From NCBI GenBank assembly GCA_900771085.1, contig CAAGMR010000010.1:1-19496 (forward strand): a stretch of 19,496 nucleotides of DNA, read 5' to 3'. Source of the DNA: Clostridia bacterium. Lineage in GTDB: Bacteria > Bacillota > Clostridia > Oscillospirales > Acutalibacteraceae. The notes under the pieces were generated by a model. The model was given only the letters and a program-made list of their open reading frames with translations. It searched no databases and was not told where the DNA came from. Each line of letters starts with the position of its first letter. Position 1 is the stretch's first letter. The position numbers were made by a program, and so were the translations under genes. This document shows, in pieces, positions 6,867-14,318 of the stretch.

Positions 6867-7517
6867 ATGAGCAATATACTGGAATTCAAAAAGCCAAAGG
6901 GTGAAACTGTTGACGGTTTCACCCTTAATTGCATTCGGGAGAATGCAGGGTCTCCGTTTCTGCTGACGGGACTGACAGAAGATGAAGATGTACTGGTGCC
7001 GGTTGGGGACTGCATGCCCGCGGAAGAGTATTTACTGTCGCTGACCGACGCAAGGGCGGCCGAGGCCGCCCGCGTGGCAGTCGGGGTGGCCTCGGCTCTG
7101 CGGTATGCCGACAGGCATATGCTTCTTTGGGGGGGGATCATCCTGAATATGAAGTACATATATATAGAAAGCAAAACGCTCGAGGTGAAACTGATTGCAC
7201 TTCCGTTCAGGACACCGGGTGTTTACCGATCCTCACCCGCAAAGCTTTTGTCTGAGATTATGTCTTACGGTTTTTCAGTGAATCCGGGTGCCAACCGTAA
7301 TGCGACAGATGTGCTGATGGCAAACATAGCTTTTATGAATGAACTTGAGGCAGGCTGCGCCCCCGATAAGCAGCTGAAGGCGATACTCGAATCAGCGTAT
7401 TGCGAACAGCTCGAGTCATTGTGTGAAAGCCCCAAAGAAGCAGCCGCAGAGCCGACCGGCCACCCCGATATAAAGTCCGCAATCATTGCATTCTTTACGG
7501 GCTACAATGACTTTTAG
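6867..7517 (+). CDS. DUF6382-like protein of unknown function
   Basis: 216-aa protein without signal peptide or membrane segment. The central part (roughly residues 75-130, containing WGGIILNMKYIYIESKT and VKLIALPF) resembles the DUF6382 domain found beside FHA domains in Clostridia, where the pattern is L.-.-Y-I-.-.-.-T followed by a Y/F-P motif. No FHA domain is present here, and the C-terminal 60 residues are a polar, Ala/Glu-rich helix. The start at ATG 6867 is chosen over upstream codons because GGAAGGAGGA (6851-6860) lies seven bases before it. The gene is more GC-rich than its neighbours, has a G8 run at 7139-7146 and a GC-rich inverted repeat at 7054-7071. No terminator separates it from the hrcA promoter. 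The assignment is tentative. Confidence 0.6.
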   Translation: MSNILEFKKPKGETVDGFTLNCIRENAGSPFLLTGLTEDEDVLVPVGDCMPAEEYLLSLTDARAAEAARVAVGVASALRYADRHMLLWGGIILNMKYIYIESKTLEVKLIALPFRTPGVYRSSPAKLLSEIMSYGFSVNPGANRNATDVLMANIAFMNELEAGCAPDKQLKAILESAYCEQLESLCESPKEAAAEPTGHPDIKSAIIAFFTGYNDF

Positions 7518-7540
7518 CACTCTCGACATAAAAGTGACAA
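7514..7540 (+). promoter_or_regulatory. Second, degenerate CIRCE element
   Basis: A perfect left CIRCE half TTAGCACTC (7514-7522), 9-base spacer, then AAGTGACAA (7532-7540), which matches 6 of 9 bases of the right half GAGTGCTAA. It overlaps the stop codon of the preceding gene and lies 83 bp upstream of the perfect CIRCE. Binding by HrcA is inferred from the pattern. Confidence 0.6.
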
Positions 7541-7557
7541 AATTTGTCTTTTTAATG

Positions 7558-7586
7558 TTGACTTGCCACTTTGTCGGTGGTACATT
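7558..7586 (+). promoter_or_regulatory. Heat-shock operon promoter
   Basis: TTGACT (7558-7563), 17-bp spacer, TACATT (7581-7586). The CIRCE starts 10 bases after the -10 box, so it would cover the transcription start and early transcribed region, as in other HrcA-regulated promoters. Confidence 0.75.
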
Positions 7587-7596
7587 ATATACAGGT

Positions 7597-7623
7597 TTAG
7601 CACTCAAAAGCTTCGAGTGCTAA
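7597..7623 (+). promoter_or_regulatory. CIRCE operator (HrcA binding site)
   Basis: Exact match to the consensus: TTAGCACTC, 9-base spacer, GAGTGCTAA. It is the operator for the HrcA repressor encoded by the next gene, giving autoregulated heat-shock control of the whole hrcA-grpE-dnaK-dnaJ-htpG unit. Confidence 0.98.
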
Positions 7624-7645
7624 AAACACAGAAGGAGGGTTGATT

Positions 7646-8704
7646 ATGTTACCGCTTAGAAGACAGAAGATACTGGCAGCCATAGTTGAACAGTATATCG
7701 ACACAGGCGAACCGGTCGGTTCAAAGGCGTTGCTTTCACGACTCGACATGTCCGTATCGTCCGCAACCATCCGTAACGAGATGGCGGCTCTTACGCAGCT
7801 GGGTTACATTTATCAGCCTTATACCTCAGCCGGACGTATCCCGACACAGAGCGGGTACAGATACTACGTCGACAACCTCATGCAGGTTGAAGCTCTTGCC
7901 GAAGGCGAGAAGAGACGTATTGAAGCCGGCGTGGATGAACGCTCCGGCGATCCGGAAGCTCTTCTCCAGAAGGTAGGCAATGCAATTGTCGACTTCACAA
8001 ATTTTGCAGCGCTCTCTACAACACCTTCAGATGAGAATGCATACATTAAAAACATTGAGATGGTTCAGCTGAGTCCAAGAATGGCAATGATTGTTCTTCT
8101 CACTTCGACCGGTCTCCTTAAAAGCAAGCCGTGCCGAATGGATATCGAGATCGATGAAGATATCAGAGATACCTTTAACTCCATTGTTCAGTCAGAACTC
8201 GTAAACAAACCGCTGGGCAATATCAATACCATTCTCATCCAGACTCTTGTGGCGTCTCTTGGCGCAAAAGCACTGGCGATGTCGCCACTGCTCGTAACGG
8301 TTTCCGAACTTGTGGAACTTGCATCTCAGGCAGAAATAAGACTTGAAGGCAAGTCCAATCTTCTCAATTACAGAGAGTACGATGACAACCTTGGCGAGCT
8401 TCTCCGTTTCCTTAACGACGAAGAACCACTCGGACTCCTGCTTGAGGACAGCAATCACAGTTCAAATGAGACCGGTATTGAGGTTCGAATAGGAAGCGAA
8501 AACAGATTCAAAGAACTTAGCAATTCAACAACAATTATTGCCAAGTACAGAATTGGCGATGGCGCAACAGGCGCAATCGGCATCATAGGGCCGACACGAA
8601 TGAACTACTCAAAGCTCATTCCGAGCCTTAAATATTTGACAGACATCGTTTCAGACGTTCTGTCAAAAGTATATGAGGAGGATTCAGACACTCATGAAGA
8701 ATGA
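7646..8704 (+). CDS. hrcA: Heat-inducible transcription repressor HrcA
   Basis: Repressor of 352 aa that binds CIRCE and is kept active by chaperonin. The N-terminal winged helix-turn-helix is seen in ILAAIVEQYIDTGEPVGSKAL and SSATIRNEMAALTQLGYI, followed by the hallmark PYTSAGRIPTQSGYRYYVD near residues 58-76. The C-terminal HrcA domain ends with DGATGAIGIIGPTRMNY, typical of the family. ATG 7646 is chosen over the TTG at 7640 because the ribosome binding site GAAGGAGGG (7631-7639) abuts the TTG but is correctly spaced for the ATG. It is the first gene of the operon and overlaps grpE by 11 bases, which couples their translation. Confidence 0.97.
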   Translation: MLPLRRQKILAAIVEQYIDTGEPVGSKALLSRLDMSVSSATIRNEMAALTQLGYIYQPYTSAGRIPTQSGYRYYVDNLMQVEALAEGEKRRIEAGVDERSGDPEALLQKVGNAIVDFTNFAALSTTPSDENAYIKNIEMVQLSPRMAMIVLLTSTGLLKSKPCRMDIEIDEDIRDTFNSIVQSELVNKPLGNINTILIQTLVASLGAKALAMSPLLVTVSELVELASQAEIRLEGKSNLLNYREYDDNLGELLRFLNDEEPLGLLLEDSNHSSNETGIEVRIGSENRFKELSNSTTIIAKYRIGDGATGAIGIIGPTRMNYSKLIPSLKYLTDIVSDVLSKVYEEDSDTHEE

Positions 8705-9224
8705 AAAAACCACTCCTGAAGAGATGGCAGCGGAAGAAACAGCAGAGGCTGTTGAAACTCAGGCTGAAGAAACCGCAGAACAGACAATCGAAGAAAAACT
8801 GGTTGCCGAACTTGCGGCTCAGAAAGATATGTACTTACGCCTCATGGCTGAGTACGAAAACTTCCGCAAAAGAACAGCAAAGGAAAAGACAGGCATTTAC
8901 GCTGACGCAAAAGCCGATGCCTTTTCAGCATTGATTCCGGTTATCGACAACTTCGAGAGAGCATTCCAGAACCCGGATGCTTCTCCGGAAGATTTCAAAA
9001 AGGGTATTGAGATGACTCAGACTCAGCTCCTTGAAATCTTTGCAAAGGAAGGCGTTGAAGCTTTCGCAGAACCGGGAGAACAGTTTGACCCTAACATCCA
9101 CAACGCAGTAATGCACGTTGAAGATGATTCGCTCGAAGAGAATGTCATCACTGACGTTTTCCAGAAGGGCTATAAAATCGGCGATAAGGTTATTCGCCAC
9201 GCAATGGTAAAAGTTGCAAACTAA
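8694..9224 (+). CDS. grpE: Nucleotide exchange factor GrpE
   Basis: Cytoplasmic co-chaperone of 176 aa that releases ADP from DnaK. A Glu/Thr-rich N-terminus and a long helix leading to MAEYENFRKRTAKEK (the GrpE coiled-coil signature) are followed by VIDNFERAF and the C-terminal beta domain with FDPNIHNAVMHVEDDSLEENVI and QKGYKIGDKVIRHAMVKVAN. Start 8694 is chosen because GAGGAGGA (8675-8682) lies upstream inside hrcA; the earlier in-frame ATG at 8673 overlaps that site. The gene overlaps hrcA by 11 bases and precedes dnaK by 34 bases. Confidence 0.97.
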   Translation: MKNEKTTPEEMAAEETAEAVETQAEETAEQTIEEKLVAELAAQKDMYLRLMAEYENFRKRTAKEKTGIYADAKADAFSALIPVIDNFERAFQNPDASPEDFKKGIEMTQTQLLEIFAKEGVEAFAEPGEQFDPNIHNAVMHVEDDSLEENVITDVFQKGYKIGDKVIRHAMVKVAN

Positions 9225-9258
9225 AAAAGATTGAAACATTAAATGGAGGCATTTCATT

Positions 9259-11091
9259 ATGGCAAAAATAGTAGGTATTGACCTTGGTACAACAAACTCT
9301 TGTGTAGCAGTTATTGAAGGCGGCGAGCCTGTAGTAATCGCAAACGCTGAAGGTGCGAGAACAACACCATCAGTTGTTGCTTTTGGCAAAGACGGCGAAA
9401 GAATGGTAGGACAGGTTGCAAAGCGTCAGGCTATCACAAACCCTAATACAATCTCATCCATCAAGAGACATATGGGTACAGACTACAAAGTAGAAATTGA
9501 TGGTAAGAAATACACACCACAGGAAGTTTCAGCAATGATTCTTCAGAAGCTTAAGGCAGACGCTGAAGCTTATCTTGGTGACACAGTAACAGAAGCTGTT
9601 ATCACAGTTCCTGCATACTTCACAGACGCACAGCGTCAGGCAACAAAGGACGCAGGTAAGATTGCAGGCCTTGAAGTAAAGAGAATTATCAACGAGCCAA
9701 CAGCAGCAGCTCTTGCTTATGGCATCGATAAGGAAAACGATCAGAAGATCATGGTATATGACCTTGGTGGTGGTACATTCGACGTTTCAATCATTGAGAT
9801 GGGCGACGGCGTTCAGGAAGTACTTGCTACAGCAGGTAACAACCGCCTCGGTGGTGATGACTTCGACCAGAGAATCATTGACTGGCTCGCAAAAGAGTTC
9901 AAGGCAAACGAAGGCATCGACCTTACAAATGACAAGATGGCAATGCAGAGACTTAAGGAAGCTGCAGAAAAGGCAAAGATTGAACTTTCAGGTGTAACAA
10001 CATCTACAATCAGCCTTCCATTCATCACTGCAGATGCAACAGGTCCAAAGCACATCGAAACAACTCTTACAAGAGCTAAGTTCAATGAACTTACACATGA
10101 CCTCGTAGATGCAACAATGGGTCCTGTTCGTCAGGCTATCAGCGACTCAGGTCTTAAGACAACTGAAATTGACAAGATCCTCATGGTTGGTGGTTCTTCA
10201 AGAATCCCTGCTGTTCAGGAAGCAGTTCAGAAGTACCTCGGCAAAGAGCCATTCAAGGGTATCAACCCTGATGAATGCGTAGCTATGGGTGCTGCTCTTC
10301 AGGGCGGCGTTCTCGGCGGTGACGTTAAGGGTCTCCTTCTTCTTGACGTAACTCCACTTTCACTTGGTATCGAAACACTCGGTGGTGTATGCACAAAAAT
10401 CATCGAAAGAAATACAACAATCCCAACAAAGAAGAGCCAGATCTTCTCTACAGCTGCTGACAACCAGACAAGCGTAGAAGTAAACGTTCTTCAGGGTGAA
10501 CGCGAATTTGCTCGCGACAACAAGTCACTTGGTCTCTTCCACCTCGACGGCATTCTTCCTGCACGTCGTGGTACACCACAGATCGAAGTAACATTCGACA
10601 TCGACGCAAACGGTATCGTACATGTATCAGCTAAGGACCTTGGCACAGGCAAGGAACAGTCAATCTCTATTACAGCTTCTTCAAACATGTCCAAGGATGA
10701 CATCGACAAGGCTGTAAGAGAAGCTGAACAGTATGCAGCAGAAGACAAGGCTCGCCGTGAAGAGGTTGACGCAAGAAATGCTGCAGACCAGATGGTATTC
10801 CAGTGCGAGAAGATTCTCTCAGAAGAGGGTGACAAGTTCGATGCTGCTGACAAGGCAGACCTCGAAGCTAAGACAGATGCTCTCAAGGAAGCTCTCAAGG
10901 GCACAGACATGGATGCTATCAAGGCTAAACAGGAAGAACTCACAAACAAGTTCTATGAAGTATCACAGAAGCTCTATGCTCAGAATGCACCTCAGGGTGA
11001 TCCAACTGCAGCAGGCCCTGATTTCACAGGCGCAGCAGGTGCACAGGGTGGCGCTGACTACGCTGACGTAGATTACACAGACGTAGACTAA
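9259..11091 (+). CDS. dnaK: Molecular chaperone DnaK (Hsp70)
   Basis: ATP-dependent chaperone of 610 aa. The nucleotide-binding domain (about 1-360) shows the three Hsp70 signatures: IDLGTTNSC at 6-14, YDLGGGTFDVSI in the middle, and ILMVGGSSRIPAVQEAV. IINEPTAAALAYG and the linker GLLLLDVTPLSLGIET mark the NBD end and start of the substrate-binding domain, followed by a helical lid. It lacks the roughly 24-residue NBD insertion of Gram-negative DnaK, as expected for Gram-positives. The C-terminus is an acidic DYADVDYTDVD tail preceded by a Gly/Ala-rich stretch. TGGAGG at 9244-9249 is the ribosome binding site. Codon use is strongly biased (ACA, GCA, CTT, GTT), a sign of high expression. It works with the flanking grpE and dnaJ products. 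Confidence 0.98.
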   Translation: MAKIVGIDLGTTNSCVAVIEGGEPVVIANAEGARTTPSVVAFGKDGERMVGQVAKRQAITNPNTISSIKRHMGTDYKVEIDGKKYTPQEVSAMILQKLKADAEAYLGDTVTEAVITVPAYFTDAQRQATKDAGKIAGLEVKRIINEPTAAALAYGIDKENDQKIMVYDLGGGTFDVSIIEMGDGVQEVLATAGNNRLGGDDFDQRIIDWLAKEFKANEGIDLTNDKMAMQRLKEAAEKAKIELSGVTTSTISLPFITADATGPKHIETTLTRAKFNELTHDLVDATMGPVRQAISDSGLKTTEIDKILMVGGSSRIPAVQEAVQKYLGKEPFKGINPDECVAMGAALQGGVLGGDVKGLLLLDVTPLSLGIETLGGVCTKIIERNTTIPTKKSQIFSTAADNQTSVEVNVLQGEREFARDNKSLGLFHLDGILPARRGTPQIEVTFDIDANGIVHVSAKDLGTGKEQSISITASSNMSKDDIDKAVREAEQYAAEDKARREEVDARNAADQMVFQCEKILSEEGDKFDAADKADLEAKTDALKEALKGTDMDAIKAKQEELTNKFYEVSQKLYAQNAPQGDPTAAGPDFTGAAGAQGGADYADVDYTDVD

Positions 11092-11116
11092 TTAAACTTT
11101 AAGGAGAGGCTCATCC

Positions 11117-12307
11117 TTGGCAGACAAGAGAGACTACTATGAGGTGCTTGGCGTTGACAAGTCCTCTAGTTCAGATGAAATAAAAAAAGCATACAGAAAG
11201 CTTGCCAAAAAGTATCACCCGGATCTTAATCCGGGTGATGCCGAAGCTGAGAAAAACTTCAAAGAAGTTAACGAAGCTTACGAGATTCTTTCTGACAGCG
11301 ATAAAAAAGCGAAATATGACCAGTTCGGCTTTGCCGGAGTGGATCCTAACTACGGCGGAGGTTCGGGGGGCTTCGGCGGTGGCTTTGGTGGCGCAGGCGA
11401 CTTTGGAGATATCGGAGATATATTCTCCTCTATCTTCGGTGGCGGATTTGGCGGAGCCGGTGGCTTCGGTGGCGGCGGACGCCGCGTAGACCCGACAGCA
11501 CCTCGTCGCGGCAGCGATATTGAGGCTTATGTCAATCTTACATTTGAAGAAGCAGCAAAGGGCTGTCACAAGACCATCAAGGTTCAGCGCATTGAAACAT
11601 GTGATGTCTGTCACGGCTCAGGCTGCCAGACAGGCGCACCTGAAACCTGTTCCACATGTCATGGCTCAGGCCAGACAACAGTTCAGCAGAGAACTGCCTT
11701 TGGCGTTTTCCAGTCTGTAGGACAGTGCCCAACCTGTAACGGACGCGGAAAGACCATCAAGGATCCATGCCCAAGATGTAAGGGTCTCGGCATGATTCGC
11801 CGTACTGTAGATGTTGAAGTGGATGTTCCTGCCGGCATCGACAACGGACAGACATTCTCCATCCGCGGAAAAGGTAACTATGGCGCAAATAACGGCCCTC
11901 AGGGTGACCTTTATGTTACTGCCTCTGTTGCACCACACAGCGTGTTCACAAGAGACGGCACAGATGTATTCTGCAATGTAACGGTGACATACTCACAGGC
12001 TGTTCTGGGCAGCGAAATATTCGTGCCTACCCTTGACGGCAAAGTTAAGTATGACATGCCTGCAGGCACTCAGCCGGGAACAAAGTTCCGCCTGAGAGAG
12101 CGCGGCATTACCAACCCTAACAGACCGTTACAGAAGGGTGACCAGTACGTTACTGTTCAGGTTGATGTTCCTCGCAAGGTGACTGAACACCAGAAGGAAC
12201 TCCTCAGAGAGTTTGACAAGGAATACATTGACAGACCTGAAAATGATGGCACAGGTGCCACTAGCTACAAGAAGAAAAAGACAATCTTCGACAAATTCAA
12301 AGACTAA
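11117..12307 (+). CDS. dnaJ: Chaperone protein DnaJ (Hsp40, type I)
   Basis: 396-aa co-chaperone that delivers unfolded protein to DnaK and stimulates its ATPase. The J domain (1-70) has the HPD motif in KYHPDLNPGD; a long Gly/Phe region follows (about 75-125); four zinc motifs CDVCHGSG, CSTCHGSG, CPTCNGRG and CPRCKGLG span about 160-230; then the two beta C-terminal substrate domains. The start is a TTG at 11117, the first codon of MADKRDYYEVLGVD, preceded by AAGGAGAGG at 11101-11109; no ATG fits. It follows dnaK by 25 bases and precedes htpG by 17. The tail KKKKTIFDKFKD is basic. Confidence 0.97.
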   Translation: MADKRDYYEVLGVDKSSSSDEIKKAYRKLAKKYHPDLNPGDAEAEKNFKEVNEAYEILSDSDKKAKYDQFGFAGVDPNYGGGSGGFGGGFGGAGDFGDIGDIFSSIFGGGFGGAGGFGGGGRRVDPTAPRRGSDIEAYVNLTFEEAAKGCHKTIKVQRIETCDVCHGSGCQTGAPETCSTCHGSGQTTVQQRTAFGVFQSVGQCPTCNGRGKTIKDPCPRCKGLGMIRRTVDVEVDVPAGIDNGQTFSIRGKGNYGANNGPQGDLYVTASVAPHSVFTRDGTDVFCNVTVTYSQAVLGSEIFVPTLDGKVKYDMPAGTQPGTKFRLRERGITNPNRPLQKGDQYVTVQVDVPRKVTEHQKELLREFDKEYIDRPENDGTGATSYKKKKTIFDKFKD

Positions 12308-12324
12308 CGGAAGTGTAAAAACAA

Positions 12325-14157
12325 ATGGCTAAGAAACAGTTCAAAGCAGAGTCCAAAAGACTCCTTGACCTGATGATTAATTCCATATATACCAATAAGG
12401 AAATTTTCCTTAGAGAGCTTATTTCCAATGCGTCCGACGCAATGGACAAGCTTTACTACAAATCTCTTACAGAAGGAATAAGCGGACTTTCAAGAGGAGA
12501 TTTCTTCATCTCTATTGAAGCTGATAAAGATGCCGGAACACTGACAGTTTCCGATAACGGTATCGGCATGACAAAAGAGGAACTTGAGCAGAACCTCGGT
12601 ACCATTGCGAAGTCCGGTTCAAACCTTTTCAAGAATGACGACCTCGATGAGAACGCAAGTGAAGACATCGACATTATCGGTCAGTTCGGCGTAGGCTTTT
12701 ATTCCGCATTTATGGTTGCTTCAAAGATAGAGGTAACCTCTAAGGCGTTTGGCTCGGAAGAGGCAAACGTATGGGTTTCTTCCGGCGCAGACGGATACAC
12801 AATAAAGGCTGCAGAAAAAGAGACTAACGGTACAACAATCGTTATGACTCTTAAGGAAGATACCGACGACGTAAACTACAGCGATTATCTTGAGGACTAC
12901 AAGATCAAATCTCTTGTTAAACGTTATTCAGACTATATCCGTTATCCAATAAAGATGGGCGAGGAAACCCTCAACACTATGTCTCCAATCTGGAAGAAGC
13001 AGCCTTCAGAGGTTACAGAGGAAGAGTACAATACATTCTACAAGGATAACTTCTACGACTATAACGACCCGGCCAAGGTAATCCGCTCAACAACAGAAGG
13101 CGCTGCAACTTACACAGCTCTTCTTTTCATCCCGGGCAAGGCACCTTTCAACTATTACAGCAAGGAGTACGAAAAGGGACTTAAGCTTTATGCTTCCGGT
13201 GTACTCATCATGGACAGCTGTAAAGACCTTCTTCCTGATTACTTCAGCTTCGTAAAGGGTATTGTTGATTCCGAAGACCTGTCACTCAACATCTCTCGTG
13301 AAATGCTTCAGCAGGACAGACAGCTTCAGGTAATCGAAAAGCATCTCGAAAAGAAGATTAAAACTGAGCTTATCAAGCTTCAGCGTCAGGACAGAGAAAA
13401 ATATGAGGCATTCTTCAAAGAGTTTGGTACACAGATTAAATTCGGCGTTTATCAGAGCTTTGGCATGAATGCAGATCTTCTCAAAGACCTTCTTGTTTTC
13501 AATTCTTCCGATGAGAGCAGCAGCACTACTCTTGAAGAATACGTTTCAAGAATGAAGGAAGACCAGAAGTACATCTACTATGCCTGCGGCGATTCTGCTG
13601 AAAAGATTGCCGCTCTTCCACAGACAGAACTTGTTGCTGACAAGGGCTATGAAATTCTTTACCTTACAGACAGTGTTGATGAGTTCACTGTTAAGACTCT
13701 CGGCATGTATGAGGAAAAAGAATTCAGAAGCATTGCTGATGACGACCTCGGTCTCGAGACAGAGGAAGATAAAGAGAAGACCAAAAAGGCAGATGAAGAC
13801 AACAAGGGTATATTTGACTTTATGACAGAGACTCTTTCAGGAAAAGTTGTTGCTGTCAGAGCTTCATCAAGACTCAAGAGCCATCCGGTTTGCCTTTCTG
13901 CTGAAGGCGGTATCTCAATTGAGATGGAAAAGGTTCTTGCTTCTCAGCCAAATGAAGAGAACAGGGTCAAAGCAAATAAGGTTCTGGAAGTAAACACAGA
14001 GCATCCGATATTTGAAAAGATGAAAGTTCTGTTCGAAGAGGATCAGGAAAAGCTCAGAGTTTATTCCGAACTCCTCTGGAACCAGGCCTGCCTCATTGAA
14101 GGCCTTGAAATTGACGATCCTGTGGGATTTGCCAATACAATTTGCACACTTATGTAA
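12325..14157 (+). CDS. htpG: Chaperone protein HtpG (Hsp90)
   Basis: ATP-dependent Hsp90-type chaperone, 610 aa, close to the usual bacterial length. The N-terminal GHKL ATPase domain has IFLRELISNASDAMDKL with the catalytic Glu, DNGIGMTKEEL as the second ATP motif, and GQFGVGFYSAFMVA as the lid/G-box. The middle domain contains LNISREMLQQDRQLQVIEK with the conserved Arg contacting ATP, and the C-terminal third is the dimerisation domain. It starts 17 bases after dnaJ with only a weak ribosome binding site (GGAAGTG at 12310-12316), and a terminator follows, so it is the last gene of the HrcA operon. This placement is uncommon; htpG is usually transcribed on its own. Confidence 0.97.
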   Translation: MAKKQFKAESKRLLDLMINSIYTNKEIFLRELISNASDAMDKLYYKSLTEGISGLSRGDFFISIEADKDAGTLTVSDNGIGMTKEELEQNLGTIAKSGSNLFKNDDLDENASEDIDIIGQFGVGFYSAFMVASKIEVTSKAFGSEEANVWVSSGADGYTIKAAEKETNGTTIVMTLKEDTDDVNYSDYLEDYKIKSLVKRYSDYIRYPIKMGEETLNTMSPIWKKQPSEVTEEEYNTFYKDNFYDYNDPAKVIRSTTEGAATYTALLFIPGKAPFNYYSKEYEKGLKLYASGVLIMDSCKDLLPDYFSFVKGIVDSEDLSLNISREMLQQDRQLQVIEKHLEKKIKTELIKLQRQDREKYEAFFKEFGTQIKFGVYQSFGMNADLLKDLLVFNSSDESSSTTLEEYVSRMKEDQKYIYYACGDSAEKIAALPQTELVADKGYEILYLTDSVDEFTVKTLGMYEEKEFRSIADDDLGLETEEDKEKTKKADEDNKGIFDFMTETLSGKVVAVRASSRLKSHPVCLSAEGGISIEMEKVLASQPNEENRVKANKVLEVNTEHPIFEKMKVLFEEDQEKLRVYSELLWNQACLIEGLEIDDPVGFANTICTLM

Positions 14158-14170
14158 CAAAAAGATTAAA

Positions 14171-14195
14171 GCCACTTCGACAGAAGTGGCTTTTT
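14171..14195 (+). terminator. Intrinsic terminator of the heat-shock operon
   Basis: GCCACTTC (14171-14178) pairs with GAAGTGGC (14183-14190) across a GACA loop and is followed by T5. It lies 13 bases after the htpG stop codon. Confidence 0.92.
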
Positions 14196-14224
14196 CGTCA
14201 TTTTTTATAAATAATTGCTGTATA

Positions 14225-14248
14225 TTTTTTAGAACGCGTTCTAAAAAA
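14225..14248 (+). promoter_or_regulatory. Operator-like palindrome 1 (GAAC-GC-GTTC core)
   Basis: Perfect 24-bp palindrome: T6-AGAACG-CGTTCT-A6. Its centre is 38.5 bp before the -10 box of the flavin-reductase/hydrolase unit. It shares core and spacing with palindrome 2 at 16279-16300, so both probably bind the same dimeric regulator, which is not encoded in the window. Confidence 0.75.
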
Positions 14249-14271
14249 ATGTTATTATTTACCTAGAGATG

Positions 14272-14280
14272 TGTTATCAT
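14272..14280 (+). promoter_or_regulatory. Extended -10 promoter of the flavoprotein-hydrolase unit
   Basis: TGT followed by TATCAT (14275-14280) is an extended -10 element; the -35 region (14252-14257, TTATTA) is poor. The weak -35 immediately after the palindrome suggests activator dependence, but repression cannot be excluded. Confidence 0.5.
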
Positions 14281-14318
14281 AATAACGAACATTTTTTTAT
14301 TTGAAAGGGGCTTTTGAA

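Noticed and set aside
7054..7071. Functional GC-rich hairpin in the DUF6382-like gene
   Set aside because: GGGCGGCC and GGCCGCCC form an inverted repeat that encodes an Ala/Arg-rich helix; codon choice explains it well enough.
7536..7553. Terminator between the DUF6382-like gene and hrcA
   Set aside because: GACAAAATTTGTC followed by T5 is AT-rich, and the central bases cannot leave a proper loop, so the stem would be very weak.
8192..8458. Small minus-strand reading frame in hrcA
   Set aside because: Shadow of the hrcA coding strand with no start signals.
8673..8693. Upstream GrpE start at 8673
   Set aside because: This ATG overlaps the ribosome binding site GAGGAGGA that serves the ATG at 8694.
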